Part shown: positions 1-9,739 of the stretch, one piece after another
Layout of the letters: the number at the start of each line of letters is the position of its first letter
Numbering within the stretch: position 1 is the first letter of the stretch
Origin: Nocardia vulneris
GTDB lineage: Bacteria > Actinomycetota > Actinomycetes > Mycobacteriales > Mycobacteriaceae
Direction: 5' to 3'
NCBI RefSeq assembly: GCF_001613425.1
Contig: NZ_BDCI01000007.1
Span: 372,001 to 436,000 of the forward strand
DNA: 64,000 nt
The notes under the pieces: model-generated
The model's database searches: none
What the model was told of the DNA's origin: nothing
What the model saw: only the letters and a program-made list of their open reading frames with translations
Translations under genes and position numbers: made by a program

Positions 1-2
1 CC

Positions 3-2774
3 GCGGTGGTCGACGACCTTTCCGTCGCCACCCGATTGACGATGATCGCGCTCTTCCCGGTGGTCACGTTCATGACGATCGCCGGGCCCGAGCTCGGCCA
101 GGCACTGTTCGGCTACGCCCGCTTCGCCGGTGACGCGCAGCGACTCGGCCATGCGGTCAGCTGGTCGGCCTTCGCGCTGATCCCGTACGCGCTGGTGCTG
201 ATTCATCTGCGGGTGTTCTACGCCAGGGAACAGGCGTGGACGCCGACCTGGATCATCCTCGGCATCACCACGGTGAAGACCATCCTCTCGGCGCTGGCCC
301 CGGTGATCGCCAGCGACAGCGATTCGGTCGTGATCGTGCTCGGTGTCGCGAACGGGCTCGGCTTCACCGCGGGCGCCGTGATCGGCGGCTACCTGCTGCA
401 TCGCAGCCTCGGCGACCTCCGGATGGCCAATGTCGGGCGCACCGTCACCCGGGTGGTGCTCTCCTCGCTGGCCGGCGGCGCCGTGATGTGGATCGTGGAC
501 CGGGTGCTCGGGCTCGAACGACTGACCGATTCGTTCGGCGGTCCCGGCTCGCTGATCCGGGTCGCGATCACCGCCGTCGTCATGTTCACCGTGGCGTTCG
601 GGCTGATGCGCCTCGCGGGTGTGCCGGAGGTCGTCGGCATCACCGTCGCGATCTCGCGCCGCCTCGGCTGGACGCCGCCCGCACCGGATCTCGATCTCGA
701 CGGACCGGTCGACGATCCGTACCCGACCCAGATTCTGCGCAGGCCGGACCCGTATCCGGCCTACCCCGCCTTCGATCCGTACATGGACGCTCAGACCATG
801 GTCCTACCGGTGATCAGAGCCGATGCCGTTGACATCACCGGCATGGGCGAGTTCCCGTACCCTGTTCGGCAGAGAAGCACAAGTGGCGAAATCGCCGGAA
901 CCTCGACATACCAGGGCGAAGGAGGACCGAGGGTGAGCGACGACGCGGTGGGCGGCGTCCCAGCCGCTGATTCTTCTGCGACCACGGCAGGCGGGCTTTC
1001 GACCGACGCTCCGCCACCCGGTGGCGAGCCGTCGGATCCCGCGTACGCGAACCGCGAGCTCGGTGCCGGTCCACCGGCGGACGAGGCGGGTCCGCAGGAG
1101 CAGCAGGCAGGTCCACCGGATCAGCACGAGCGCCAGCACCAGCTGCCGCCACGCGACCCGATGTACGACACCGGGATGATCCCGATCGGCGCGCCGGAGA
1201 TGCCGCCGCTCGGTGGCGACACCCCGGGCGGCCGCCGGACCCCGCGCGGTCCCAAGCTGATTCCCGGCGCGTCGGTGGCCGGCGGCCGCTACCGGCTGCT
1301 CGCCGGACACGGCGGCGCCCGCGGCCTCAAGTTCTGGCAGGCGCTCGACATCAAACTCGACCGTGAGGTCGCGCTGACCTTCGTCGACGCCGACCAGAAG
1401 GCGGCGGACAACTCCGGTCACGACGGCCCGCAGGCGATCCTGTCCCGCACGCTGCGCCTCGGCCGGATCAACTCACCGGGCCTGGCCCGCGTGCTCGACG
1501 TGGTGCGCGGCAGCTCGGGCGGCATCGTGGTGGCCGAGTGGACTCCGGGGCGCTCGCTGCGCGAGATGGCCGAGACGGTGCCTTCGCCGATCGGTGCCGC
1601 GCGGGCCATCCGCGCGCTCGCCTCGGCCGCCGAGCTGGCGCACCGTGGCGGCGGTTCGCTGTCCATCGATCATCCGGACCGGGTGCGGATCAGCGCGTCC
1701 GGCGACGCGGTGCTGGCCTTCCCCGGCACGCTGTCCGACTCCGACGCACAATCGGACGTGCGCGGCCTCGGCGCCATGCTCTACGCCCTGATCACCGCCC
1801 GCTGGCCGATCCGCTCCGGCGGCGTCACCGGTACCGCCGCGACCGTCGGAGGGTTGCGGCTCGCCGACTTCGGCCCGGACGGCACACCGGTGGAACCGCG
1901 CCAGATAAGACCCGAGGTGCCGTTCGAGATCTCGGCGGTCGCGGTGCGCTCGCTCGAGTCGAACAAGGGTGTACGCACCGCCGCGACCGTGCAGCACGTG
2001 CTCGAGCAGGCCTCGGTGGTCGATCAGAAGACCGATTTCATCCCGGTGCTGCGCCTGGGGCAGCGCGCCACGCCGCCGGCCCCCGACGAATCGCTGGCCG
2101 ATCCGGAACTGCTCGCGGCGGAGCGGGAACGCTCCCAGCGGATGATGTGGATCATGGTCGGCCTGGGCATCCTGGCCGCCCTCGTGGTCGGCATCGTGAT
2201 CTGGTGGATGGTCAGCGTGTTCGCGCCCGGCGCCTCGGACGCGCCGCTGAACGAGCAGCGCAATATCGGCCTCACCACGAACAACGCCCCCGCACCGACA
2301 CCTGCCGCGGCCGGGCCCACGGCCGGCAGCGGGGGCGTGCAGGTTCCGGTGACCGGGGTGACGGTGTTCTCCCCGGAGGGCACCCCCGACGGCGTCGGCA
2401 ACGTCAACGCGGTACTGGATCAGAATCCGGCCACCATGTGGCGCACCGATCAGTACTTCCAGCAGTTCCCCGCGCTCAAGAAGGGTGTGGGGCTGCTCGC
2501 GACGCTGCCGAGCGCGGCCAAGCTGACCAACGTCACGATCAATTCGCCGAGCCCGGGCACCGCGGTGGAGATCCGCACCTCGCCGACCGATTCGCCGACA
2601 CTGGACCAGACCCAGCTGATCGGCTCGGGCAAGCTCGTCGAGGGGCTCACCGATATCCCGGTCCGCACCGACCAGGCGGCCCGCTACGTGCTCATCTGGA
2701 TCACCGGACTCGGCAACTCCGGTGGTCAGTTCCAGACCTCCATCGCCGATATTCGTTTGGATGCCACGCCTTAA
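3..2774 (+). CDS. murJ: MurJ lipid II flippase–pseudokinase fusion, 5'-truncated by the window edge
   Basis: The frame is open from the window's first bases, so the start lies outside; 923 codons remain. The first ~225 residues are hydrophobic helices of the MviN/MurJ fold. A Pro/Gln-rich linker follows. Residues ~415–690 resemble a Ser/Thr kinase but lack HRD and DFG motifs, so this is a pseudokinase. One membrane helix lies near 712–740, followed by an exported discoidin-like C-terminus. This is the architecture of M. tuberculosis Rv3910, where PknB phosphorylates the pseudokinase and FhaA binds it. pknB and fhaA also lie in this window. MurJ moves lipid II across the membrane for peptidoglycan synthesis. 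Confidence 0.93.
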   Translation, partial: AVVDDLSVATRLTMIALFPVVTFMTIAGPELGQALFGYARFAGDAQRLGHAVSWSAFALIPYALVLIHLRVFYAREQAWTPTWIILGITTVKTILSALAPVIASDSDSVVIVLGVANGLGFTAGAVIGGYLLHRSLGDLRMANVGRTVTRVVLSSLAGGAVMWIVDRVLGLERLTDSFGGPGSLIRVAITAVVMFTVAFGLMRLAGVPEVVGITVAISRRLGWTPPAPDLDLDGPVDDPYPTQILRRPDPYPAYPAFDPYMDAQTMVLPVIRADAVDITGMGEFPYPVRQRSTSGEIAGTSTYQGEGGPRVSDDAVGGVPAADSSATTAGGLSTDAPPPGGEPSDPAYANRELGAGPPADEAGPQEQQAGPPDQHERQHQLPPRDPMYDTGMIPIGAPEMPPLGGDTPGGRRTPRGPKLIPGASVAGGRYRLLAGHGGARGLKFWQALDIKLDREVALTFVDADQKAADNSGHDGPQAILSRTLRLGRINSPGLARVLDVVRGSSGGIVVAEWTPGRSLREMAETVPSPIGAARAIRALASAAELAHRGGGSLSIDHPDRVRISASGDAVLAFPGTLSDSDAQSDVRGLGAMLYALITARWPIRSGGVTGTAATVGGLRLADFGPDGTPVEPRQIRPEVPFEISAVAVRSLESNKGVRTAATVQHVLEQASVVDQKTDFIPVLRLGQRATPPAPDESLADPELLAAERERSQRMMWIMVGLGILAALVVGIVIWWMVSVFAPGASDAPLNEQRNIGLTTNNAPAPTPAAAGPTAGSGGVQVPVTGVTVFSPEGTPDGVGNVNAVLDQNPATMWRTDQYFQQFPALKKGVGLLATLPSAAKLTNVTINSPSPGTAVEIRTSPTDSPTLDQTQLIGSGKLVEGLTDIPVRTDQAARYVLIWITGLGNSGGQFQTSIADIRLDATP

Positions 2775-2984
2775 GAGTTACTGATCGTCTCCCGCCGCAC
2801 GTGTGTCGACCGTGCCGGCGCCGCGCCCGCCGCTCCGGTCGCGCGGCTCATCTCCGAATCCCTGGCAGATAGTTGCTGCCGAATCGCGACTGACGATATG
2901 ATCTCCTCGCGCTCTCAGCAGGGGAGCTTCCCAGGTTCTGGTGCCTCGATCCTGGATGCTGCGAAATTTCGGTAATGGTCCTCG

Positions 2985-3656
2985 ATGTCCGTTGCCACCG
3001 TGAGCGCTGTCAAGGGGTTGGCATTGTCGTCCGATGTGAACGAGGATTTCCGCGGGGGGACGTCGCGGCCAGTCGCGTACCGCGAACGCTCGTTCGTGGC
3101 CGGCGACTACAGCGACGTCGAGTTGCTGCAGGCGCATGTGCGCGGGGAGCGGCACGCCTTCGCCGAACTGCTGCGCAGGCATAACGATCATCTCTGGCAG
3201 ACCGCGCTGCGCACCTCCTACACCCGCGAGGACGCGGCCGATTCGCTGCAGGACGCGCTGCTCTCGGCACACCGCACCGCCGCCAAGTTCCGGGCGGAGG
3301 CCGAGGTGCGCAGCTGGCTGCACGCGATCGTGGTGAACGCCTGCCTGGACCGGATCCGGCGCAACAAGATCCGCAAGGCCGTCTCGCTGACGCCGGAGAC
3401 CGTGCCGGAACCGCGGGACGAGCGCGACGCCGTCGCCGAGCTGGAGATGTCGCTGGTGGTCGATCACGCGCTGTTCTCGCTGCCCGCCGACCAACGCACC
3501 GCCCTGGTTGCGGTGGATCTGGAAGGGTATAGCGTGGCGGAGGCCGCCGCGATGCTCGGCGTCCCGGAGGGGACGATCAAGAGCCGCTGTGCACGCGGCA
3601 GGCAACGTCTACAAGAACGGCTGGAATTTCTGCGCGATCCGGGGAACCGGAAGTAG
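2985..3656 (+). CDS. sigM: ECF RNA polymerase sigma factor SigM
   Basis: This 223-residue protein has an ECF sigma layout. Region 2 lies at ~55–125 (AFAELLRRHNDHLW, RSWLHAIVVNACLDRIRR) and region 4 at ~165–215 (LPADQRTALVAVDLEGYSVAEAA, PEGTIKSRCARGRQRL). Position between murJ and the anti-sigma/trxB genes matches Rv3911 (SigM). The first ~35 residues are not typical of the family, so the true start may be a downstream GTG at 3037 or 3097. The stop is 75 bp from the anti-sigma start, and a SigM-like promoter overlaps the gene's 3' end. SigM in mycobacteria is an envelope and redox stress regulator; its targets here cannot be seen. Confidence 0.92.
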   Translation: MSVATVSAVKGLALSSDVNEDFRGGTSRPVAYRERSFVAGDYSDVELLQAHVRGERHAFAELLRRHNDHLWQTALRTSYTREDAADSLQDALLSAHRTAAKFRAEAEVRSWLHAIVVNACLDRIRRNKIRKAVSLTPETVPEPRDERDAVAELEMSLVVDHALFSLPADQRTALVAVDLEGYSVAEAAAMLGVPEGTIKSRCARGRQRLQERLEFLRDPGNRK

Positions 3657-3668
3657 TTGAGATGCGTC
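3643..3668 (+). promoter_or_regulatory. Candidate SigM-type promoter before the anti-sigma gene
   Basis: GGAAC (3643–3647) is followed 17 bases later by CGTCA (3665–3669). This fits the GGAAC-N16-18-CGTCR consensus reported for mycobacterial SigM. It straddles the sigM stop codon and lies about 60 bp before the anti-sigma start, which suggests the sigma factor drives its own antagonist. Confidence 0.45.
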
Positions 3669-3731
3669 ATTAATAGTGACGAACCCGTTGACGATGTCCT
3701 AGTAAGTCCCCGGCCCCGAGGGGATCCCGCG

Positions 3732-4634
3732 ATGTCAGATGAGAACACTGGAGGTGCGATGGCGACCCGGTCCGTGCCGCAGCCTCCGTTCTCGCCCGAA
3801 CTTCTCGCCGACCTGCATGCCGGCAGTCTCGCGCCCGAACTGCACGAACAGCTGTGGCCCGAGGTCCGGCGCGACGGGGAAGCGCTGCGTTTCGTGCACG
3901 CCCTGGACGAGGTCAGCGCCGAGCTGCGCGCACTCGGCCGGTCCGAAACCGTCATCCATCGGATGCCCGACGATGTCACGGCCCGGCTCATGGCCTTCGT
4001 CGACGAGTTGGACTCGGCCCCTGAAGTACCCGATGACGCAGCACCCGAGGACGCAGCACCCGAGAACACTGGTGCCACGATCTATCGGCTGCCGTTCTCG
4101 AGTGAAAACGACGATGCCGCAGCGGTTTCCGACCGCTCCGTCGCCGAGAACCGGCTGGCCGCCGATCCGGAGCCCGCGATACCACCCGCGCCACCCGCCG
4201 CGCCCGTCTCGCTCGACGAGCGCCGCCGGAGCAGGTTGCGCTGGCTCACCGCCGCGGCCGCCGCGATCGCCGTCGTGGCGTGCGCCTCGATCGCGTTGAC
4301 CGTCGTCCGGGGTAGCGACGACACCCCGCCCATCGCCCAGCCCACCTCGGGCGGCACCGAGCTCGACGAGCCGACCGCGGCCGCCATGCTCACCGCCCTC
4401 GGCCGCAACGACGCCACCGGCGCGCTCAGCAACGCGGCAGCGCGCGAACGGTGCGTGCACGCCAACGGCCTGGACCGCACCGTGCTCGGTTCGATGAACA
4501 TCCGCTATCACGGCCAAGACGCGGTCCTGCTGCTGCTCACCGGGCCGCGCACGCCCAAGATCACCGCCCTGATCGTCGGAACCGGTTGCAGCACAGCAGA
4601 TCCGCAGTACCTGGCCGTGCAGGACATCGGCTGA
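3732..4634 (+). CDS. rsmA: Anti-sigma-M factor, single-pass membrane protein
   Basis: The gene lies directly downstream of sigM, in the place of Rv3912. The product of ~300 residues has an acidic cytosolic N-terminus (LADLHAGSLAPELHEQLWPEV), a Pro/Ala/Asp-rich linker, one membrane helix near residues 172–190 (LTAAAAAIAVVACASIAL) and an external domain with two cysteines. No zinc-binding HxxxCxxC anti-sigma motif is visible. Two starts are possible: ATG 3732 behind a GAGGGG motif, or ATG 3759 behind GGAGGT with only ~4 nt spacing. I chose 3732. The role as SigM antagonist rests on synteny and topology. Confidence 0.8.
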   Translation: MSDENTGGAMATRSVPQPPFSPELLADLHAGSLAPELHEQLWPEVRRDGEALRFVHALDEVSAELRALGRSETVIHRMPDDVTARLMAFVDELDSAPEVPDDAAPEDAAPENTGATIYRLPFSSENDDAAAVSDRSVAENRLAADPEPAIPPAPPAAPVSLDERRRSRLRWLTAAAAAIAVVACASIALTVVRGSDDTPPIAQPTSGGTELDEPTAAAMLTALGRNDATGALSNAAARERCVHANGLDRTVLGSMNIRYHGQDAVLLLLTGPRTPKITALIVGTGCSTADPQYLAVQDIG

Positions 4635-4710
4635 GTGAGCCGGCCGACAGCGCGTCGCCCGAGTGCGCCGGGTCACTGAGCCCAACCTCACCGCACACTC
4701 CACCAGCGCA

Positions 4711-4736
4711 GGAACAATAGCCATTACGCTGTTGTT
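4711..4736 (+). promoter_or_regulatory. SigH/SigR-type promoter upstream of trxB
   Basis: GGAACA starts at 4711, and GTT follows 18 bases after GGAAC at 4734–4736. This fits the GGAAY-N18-19-GTT consensus of the thiol-oxidative-stress sigma factors SigH (mycobacteria) and SigR (Streptomyces). Those sigma factors control trxB–trxA operons, and the site sits 40 bp before the trxB start. Confidence 0.55.
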
Positions 4737-4775
4737 GACCGAGACGTCCGTCGATATCTGCCTGGGAAGGGCCTC

Positions 4776-5762
4776 ATGAGTGCGCCAGTACGTGACCTGA
4801 TCATCGTCGGCTCCGGTCCCGCCGGTTACACCGCAGCGGTGTACGCGGGTCGTGCCGAGCTGCAGCCGTTGGTGTTCGAGGGCACCCAGTTCGGTGGCGC
4901 GCTGATGACCACCACCGAGGTCGAGAACTATCCCGGCTTCCGCGAGGGCATCATGGGCCCCGACCTGATGGAGCAGATGCGCGAGCAGGCCAAGCGGTTC
5001 GGTGCCGAGATCCGCACCGAGGACGTCGACGCCATCGACCTCAGCGGCCCGATCAAGACGGTCACCGTCGGCGACGAGACCTACCAGGCGTACGCGGTGA
5101 TCCTGGCCATGGGCTCGGCCGCCCGCTACCTGAACATCCCGGGCGAGCAGAAGCTGCTCGGCCGCGGCGTCAGCGCCTGCGCCACCTGCGACGGCTTCTT
5201 CTTCAAGGGGCAGGACATCGTCGTGGTCGGCGGCGGTGACTCCGCCATGGAGGAGGCCACCTTCCTCACCAAGTTCGCCGCCAGCGTCACCATCGTGCAC
5301 CGCCGCGAGGAGTTCCGGGCCTCGCGCATCATGCTGGAACGGGCCAAGGCCAACGAGAAGATCAAGTTCGTGCTCAACGCCGAGATCGCCGAGGTCAACG
5401 GCGATACCAGCGTGACGAGCCTGACCCTGCGCGATACCCGCACCGGGGAGACCTCGGAGCTGGCCGCGACCGGTCTGTTCGTCGCGATCGGCCACGATCC
5501 GCGCAGCGAACTGGTCCGCGACCAGGTGGAGTTGGACGACGAAGGCTACGTGCAGGTCGTGCACCCGTCCACCGCCACCAAGGTGCCGGGCGTGTTCGCC
5601 GCGGGCGACCTGGTCGACCACACCTATCGCCAGGCGATCACCGCCGCGGGCACCGGCTGCCGCGCCGCCATCGACGCCGAGCGCTGGCTGGCCGAGCAGG
5701 GTGACATCACCTCGAACACCCTGGATCACGCCGGCAGCACGGTGGCCGTGCCCGCCAACTGA
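4776..5762 (+). CDS. trxB: Thioredoxin reductase (NADPH)
   Basis: This 328-residue flavoenzyme transfers electrons from NADPH through FAD and a redox disulfide to thioredoxin. The FAD-binding [16 protein letters not shown] is at ~10–25. The redox-active CATC motif is near residues 133–136, followed by the NADPH-binding [12 protein letters not shown]. The second FAD motif, [15 protein letters not shown], is near 273–287. Length and motif order are normal. The start follows GGGAAGGG at normal spacing. trxA follows 76 bp later, so they form one operon behind the SigH/SigR-like promoter. Confidence 0.98.
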   Translation: MSAPVRDLIIVGSGPAGYTAAVYAGRAELQPLVFEGTQFGGALMTTTEVENYPGFREGIMGPDLMEQMREQAKRFGAEIRTEDVDAIDLSGPIKTVTVGDETYQAYAVILAMGSAARYLNIPGEQKLLGRGVSACATCDGFFFKGQDIVVVGGGDSAMEEATFLTKFAASVTIVHRREEFRASRIMLERAKANEKIKFVLNAEIAEVNGDTSVTSLTLRDTRTGETSELAATGLFVAIGHDPRSELVRDQVELDDEGYVQVVHPSTATKVPGVFAAGDLVDHTYRQAITAAGTGCRAAIDAERWLAEQGDITSNTLDHAGSTVAVPAN

Positions 5763-5838
5763 CCTCTCGCCCCGAGAGTGGTCGCCCGCGTGGCCGAGAA
5801 GGCCACGGGGGCACCGCAATTCAGCAAGGAGAAGATCC

Positions 5839-6186
5839 ATGTCCGATAGTGCCAAGACGGTCGCCGGCAAGACGGTCACCGTGACCGACGCGTCCTTCGC
5901 CGACGACGTGCTGCTCAGCGAGAAGCCGGTGCTCGTCGACTTCTGGGCGGCCTGGTGCGGCCCGTGCAAGATGGTCGCTCCGGTGCTCGAGGAGATCGCG
6001 GGCACGCACGCGGACAAGCTCACCATCGCGAAGATCGATGTCGATGCCAACCCCGAGACGGCCCGCGATTACAAGATCCTCTCGCTCCCCACTATGATGC
6101 TGTTCCGCGGCGGTAAGCCGGTGAAGCAGATCGTCGGAGCGAAGGGCAAAGCCGCCCTGCTGCGCGAACTCGACGACGTCATCTGA
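5839..6186 (+). CDS. trxA: Thioredoxin
   Basis: This 115-residue cytosolic thiol-disulfide reductase has the catalytic WCGPC in FWAAWCGPCKMVAPVL, the conserved cis-proline in LSLPTMMLF, and a GxxGK-type C-terminus (VGAKGKAALL). The ATG at 5839 is preceded by AAGGAGAAG. An upstream in-frame start inside the trxB tail is unlikely. It is paired with trxB and presumably co-transcribed. Confidence 0.97.
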   Translation: MSDSAKTVAGKTVTVTDASFADDVLLSEKPVLVDFWAAWCGPCKMVAPVLEEIAGTHADKLTIAKIDVDANPETARDYKILSLPTMMLFRGGKPVKQIVGAKGKAALLRELDDVI

Positions 6187-6376
6187 CCCCTGGCATTCGA
6201 ATGCCATAGGCACCAAAGGTCGTCGGGATCGACCGACGCGCCGTAGGATGCCTGGACCCGGGAATGCCGAATTCCCGTCCGGGTCTGAGACAATCGACCG
6301 ATGCCGGTCGTGCGAAGGTGTATCCCATCGCATGAGTGGGTACCCGGATTGACGCGGAAGGAAAGGGCTCTCACGC

Positions 6377-7570
6377 ATGCACCGACTTCGTCACGGCGAT
6401 AGCGGTCCAGCCGTAGCAGAGGTTCGGAGCACCCTGGCAAGTCTCGGGTTCTTGCACGCACACGTCGATGCCGATGGCGCCGACGCACGCGAGTACTGGA
6501 AGGACACCGAGGCGTCCTTCGACCATCGACTCGACTCGGCAGTTCGCGCGTTCCAGCAGCACCGCGGACTGCTCGTCGACGGCGTCGTCGGCCCGGCCAC
6601 CTATCGCGCCTTGAAAGAGGCGTCCTACCGGCTGGGTGCCCGCACACTGATCTATCAGCTCTCCGCGCCGCTCTACGGCGACGACGTCGCGACCCTGCAG
6701 CGCAAACTGCAGGATCTCGGCTTCTACGTGCACCGGGTGGACGGCTACTTCGGGCCGCACACGCACGAGGGACTCACCTCGTTCCAGCGCGAGATCGGCC
6801 TGGCCGCCGACGGCATCTGCGGACCGGACACGCTGCGGTCGCTCGACCTGCTCGGCGCCCGCGTCACCGGCGGCAATCCGCACCGGATCGCCGAGGAAGA
6901 GGTGGTGCACCGGGCCGGACCGCAGCTCACCGGCAAGCGCATCGTGATCGATCCCGGTCTGGGCGGGCCGGACAAGGGACACCCGGTGCCGTCCGAGTAC
7001 GGCGACGTGTACGAGTCGGAAATCCTGTGGGACTTGGCAAGTCGGCTCGAGGGCCGGATGGCCGCGACCGGCATGGAAACCTTCCTGTCCCGCCCGTGGG
7101 GCGCCAATCCCACCGATGCCGAACGGGCCGACACCTCCAACGCCTTCGACGCCGACCTGATGATCTCGCTGCGCTGCGCGACCAACCCGAGCCCGCTGGC
7201 CAACGGTGTCGCGGGCTTCTACTTCGGCAACTCGCACGGCTCGGCGTCGATGATCGGTCAGGTGCTGGCCGGTTTCATCCAGCGCGAGGTCGTCGCGCGC
7301 ACCTCGCTGCAGGATTGCCGGACGCACGCGCGGACCTGGGATCTGTTGCGGCTCACCAAGATGCCGACCGTGCAGATCGATATCGGCTATCTGACAAACG
7401 ATTACGACGCCAACGTGCTCACCAACCCGCGCATGCGGGACGTGATCGCGGAGGCCATCCTGATCTCGGTCAAGCGGCTCTACCTGCTCGGCCAGGACGA
7501 TCAGCCGACCGGCACCTACACCTTCGCCGAACTGCTCGCCGAAGAACTGGCCGCCGCCGACCGCATGTAG
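6377..7570 (+). CDS. cwlM: CwlM, non-catalytic N-acetylmuramoyl-L-alanine amidase homologue
   Basis: The 397-residue protein has two N-terminal peptidoglycan-binding repeats (~1–75 and ~88–165) and a C-terminal Amidase_3 fold. The zinc ligands are degenerate: VIDPGLGG replaces the family's DPGHGG, ISLRCAT replaces the SIHAN-type motif, and the final Glu is Asp in QIDIGYLTN. In mycobacteria CwlM has lost hydrolysis and, once phosphorylated by PknB, activates MurA and interacts with FhaA and MurJ. The C-terminal TGTYTF matches the position of the mycobacterial phospho-threonine cluster. There is no signal peptide, which fits a cytosolic regulator. A terminator follows. Confidence 0.92.
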   Translation: MHRLRHGDSGPAVAEVRSTLASLGFLHAHVDADGADAREYWKDTEASFDHRLDSAVRAFQQHRGLLVDGVVGPATYRALKEASYRLGARTLIYQLSAPLYGDDVATLQRKLQDLGFYVHRVDGYFGPHTHEGLTSFQREIGLAADGICGPDTLRSLDLLGARVTGGNPHRIAEEEVVHRAGPQLTGKRIVIDPGLGGPDKGHPVPSEYGDVYESEILWDLASRLEGRMAATGMETFLSRPWGANPTDAERADTSNAFDADLMISLRCATNPSPLANGVAGFYFGNSHGSASMIGQVLAGFIQREVVARTSLQDCRTHARTWDLLRLTKMPTVQIDIGYLTNDYDANVLTNPRMRDVIAEAILISVKRLYLLGQDDQPTGTYTFAELLAEELAAADRM

Positions 7571-7589
7571 TCGCACCCCGAAACAACAA

Positions 7590-7625
7590 GGGCCCCGCAC
7601 CGATTCGCCGGCGCGGGGCCTTTTT
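7590..7625. terminator. Intrinsic terminator after cwlM
   Basis: GGCCCCGC (7591–7598) pairs with GCGGGGCC (7613–7620), followed by TTTTT. It lies between the convergent cwlM and GNAT-like genes. Confidence 0.85.
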
Positions 7626-7634
7626 CGGCAACTC

Positions 7635-8402
7635 TCAGCGCACGCCGACCCGAGCGGGTGGCGTCATCGAGGCGGCCGCCAGCAGCTGATCGAGGGCGCG
7701 CTCGACGTCTTCTTTCCAGCCGTGATCGGAGTTGATCTCCAGACGCAGCCGCGGGAACTTGTGGTGCGGTGCGACCACCTCGAAGCCGACATCCTCCAGG
7801 AAATCGGCCTCGATCATGCAGGTCTCCGGTGAGCATTCGGCCATCGCGCCCGCCGCGGAACCCTTGATCGGCGCGATGATCCGCTCCATCAGCGTCATCG
7901 ATCCGAAACGCTCGGACAGCGCGTGCGCCGGGGGATCGGACCGGATGCCGAATGCCTCGAGCGCACGCACACCGCGGCGCACCAGATCGGCCACCACGGC
8001 CTGCATCAACTGATGGGCAACCTCGGCATCCTGATACGGGAATTCGGCCCGCAGCGTGGTCAGCAGGACCGCGTCCGGGCTCACCGGCGACGTGGGGAAC
8101 AGCGTGGCCCGGGGCACCGCGCTCGGCGGCGAGTACAGCGCACAACCCGCGACATTGCCGTCGACGTTGGCCACCTGCCCGCACGAGCCCCACTCCAGCA
8201 GGACCGTGGACAGCCAGGCCTCCTTCTCGAAGACCGGATCGCTGAAGCCGCGGGAGTCCTCGGCCACCGCGGGATCCATCTCCCAGAACACGCACCGCCG
8301 GGAGTGCGCGGGGAGCTTGTCGAGCTCGCCGAGGGTTAGGGCCGTGACGCTGGTCGACACCGCTCTGCTCAGCCTCCAGCTATCCGATTCATCCACGCTC
8401 AT
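7635..8402 (-). CDS. GNAT-like acetyltransferase family protein (Rv3916c-like)
   Basis: This 255-residue soluble protein occupies the place of Rv3916c between cwlM and parB. It carries a long GNAT-like stretch: a substrate-entry region (VLLEWGSCGQVANVDGNVAGCALYSP), a central strand-helix segment (AEVAHQLMQAVVADLVRRGVRALEAFG) and a late DFLEDVGFEVVAPHHKFPRLRLEI. The last part resembles the final strands of acetyltransferases. Substrate is unknown. It is read in the same direction as parA–parB but separated by 250 bp, so it may have its own promoter. Confidence 0.8.
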   Translation of the reverse strand: MSVDESDSWRLSRAVSTSVTALTLGELDKLPAHSRRCVFWEMDPAVAEDSRGFSDPVFEKEAWLSTVLLEWGSCGQVANVDGNVAGCALYSPPSAVPRATLFPTSPVSPDAVLLTTLRAEFPYQDAEVAHQLMQAVVADLVRRGVRALEAFGIRSDPPAHALSERFGSMTLMERIIAPIKGSAAGAMAECSPETCMIEADFLEDVGFEVVAPHHKFPRLRLEINSDHGWKEDVERALDQLLAAASMTPPARVGVR

Positions 8403-8652
8403 GCTCCGCCTCGCCTACGCTCGGCACCGGCATGTGCGAGGCGCGCTGACAATGGGGATGTCTGCTCACACCGCATCACAATTCACTCGCCAGCAAGAAT
8501 AAGCGATCAACTGATCCCGCCTCATTCCACGTCGCTGTGCTGTTGGTAAGGAACTTGTGCTGGTTCGGTCCCGGAATCACCCGTCGTCACAGTGACGTTT
8601 CAACTCCGATCCCATACCTGTCGCAATCACAAGTTTATTTTCGCCACTTCTG

Positions 8653-9669
8653 TCACAAGTCGCGCTGGGTCTGTTCCATCAAACGAACGATGCGCTCGAG
8701 GTCGTCGACCGAACCGAACTCGACGACGATCTTGCCTTTGCGCTTGCCCATGCTCACGATCACCCGGGTGTCGAACGAGCCGGACAGCCGATCCGCCACA
8801 TCCTGCAACCCCGGCATCTGAATCGGCTTGCGCTGTGGGGTAGGGGCTTCCTCCGGATCCGGCGCCAGCGCCCTCTCCCGGTTTGCGAGAGTGACGGCTT
8901 CCTCGGTGCTGCGCACGGATAGGCCCTCGGCGACAATGCGCTTCGCCAATTCGTCCTGGGCGTCCGCGCTGTCCAAACCGAGCAGCGCCCGCGCGTGTCC
9001 GGCCGACAGCACACCCGCCGCGACCCGGCGCTGCACCGAGATCGGTAGCTTCAGCAAACGGATCATGTTGGTGACGGCCGAGCGGGACCGGCCGATGCGG
9101 TCGGCGAGCACCTCATGGGTGACGCCGAATTCCTCCAGCAGCTGCTGATAAGCCGCCGCCTCTTCCAACGGGTTGAGCTGCACGCGGTGGATGTTCTCCA
9201 GCAGCGCGTCGCGCAACATCGACTCGTCCGCGGTCTCCCGGACGATCGCGGGGATGACGGTGAGGCCGGCCTCCTGCGAAGCGCGCCACCGGCGTTCGCC
9301 CATGACGAGCTGAAACTTGTCGACGCCCGGCTCGATCCGACGCACCACGATCGGCTGCATCAGACCGAATTCCTTGATCGAATGCACCAGCTCGCCCAGC
9401 GCCTCCGCCTCGAACACTTGGCGCGGCTGCTTCGGGTTGGGTTCGATCTGCTCCGGCGGGATCTCGCGATACACCGCGCCGCCGGACGCGAGGTCTTCCT
9501 CCGTCGGGTCGGGGACCCGATGCAGATAGGCCGACGCGGGCTGTGGCCCGATCGGATCCAGACCGATGACGCTGGCCGCTTGACTGCTGAGCCCCGGCGC
9601 AGTCGCCGGTCCCGTCGGGATCAACGCGGCAAGACCGCGTCCTAGCCCACCCTTCTTCGCCTGACTCAT
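8653..9669 (-). CDS. parB: Chromosome-partitioning protein ParB
   Basis: This 338-residue CTP-dependent clamp binds parS and spreads on DNA to organise and segregate the origin. The ParB N-domain includes the CTP-binding GERRWRAS motif. A helix-turn-helix ([26 protein letters not shown]) follows, then a C-terminal dimerisation domain ([20 protein letters not shown]). The basic N-terminus ([17 protein letters not shown]) is the ParA-stimulating tail. ATG 9669 is preferred over an upstream in-frame ATG because [12 protein letters not shown] is the family's usual beginning. It lies 70 bp after parA on the same strand. Confidence 0.97.
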   Translation of the reverse strand: MSQAKKGGLGRGLAALIPTGPATAPGLSSQAASVIGLDPIGPQPASAYLHRVPDPTEEDLASGGAVYREIPPEQIEPNPKQPRQVFEAEALGELVHSIKEFGLMQPIVVRRIEPGVDKFQLVMGERRWRASQEAGLTVIPAIVRETADESMLRDALLENIHRVQLNPLEEAAAYQQLLEEFGVTHEVLADRIGRSRSAVTNMIRLLKLPISVQRRVAAGVLSAGHARALLGLDSADAQDELAKRIVAEGLSVRSTEEAVTLANRERALAPDPEEAPTPQRKPIQMPGLQDVADRLSGSFDTRVIVSMGKRKGKIVVEFGSVDDLERIVRLMEQTQRDL

Positions 9670-9739
9670 CGGTCCACTGACCCCTTCCTCGTTCCGCCAC
9701 CACACCCGGTCTCATCGACCTGGCACGTATTGCGCCAGA

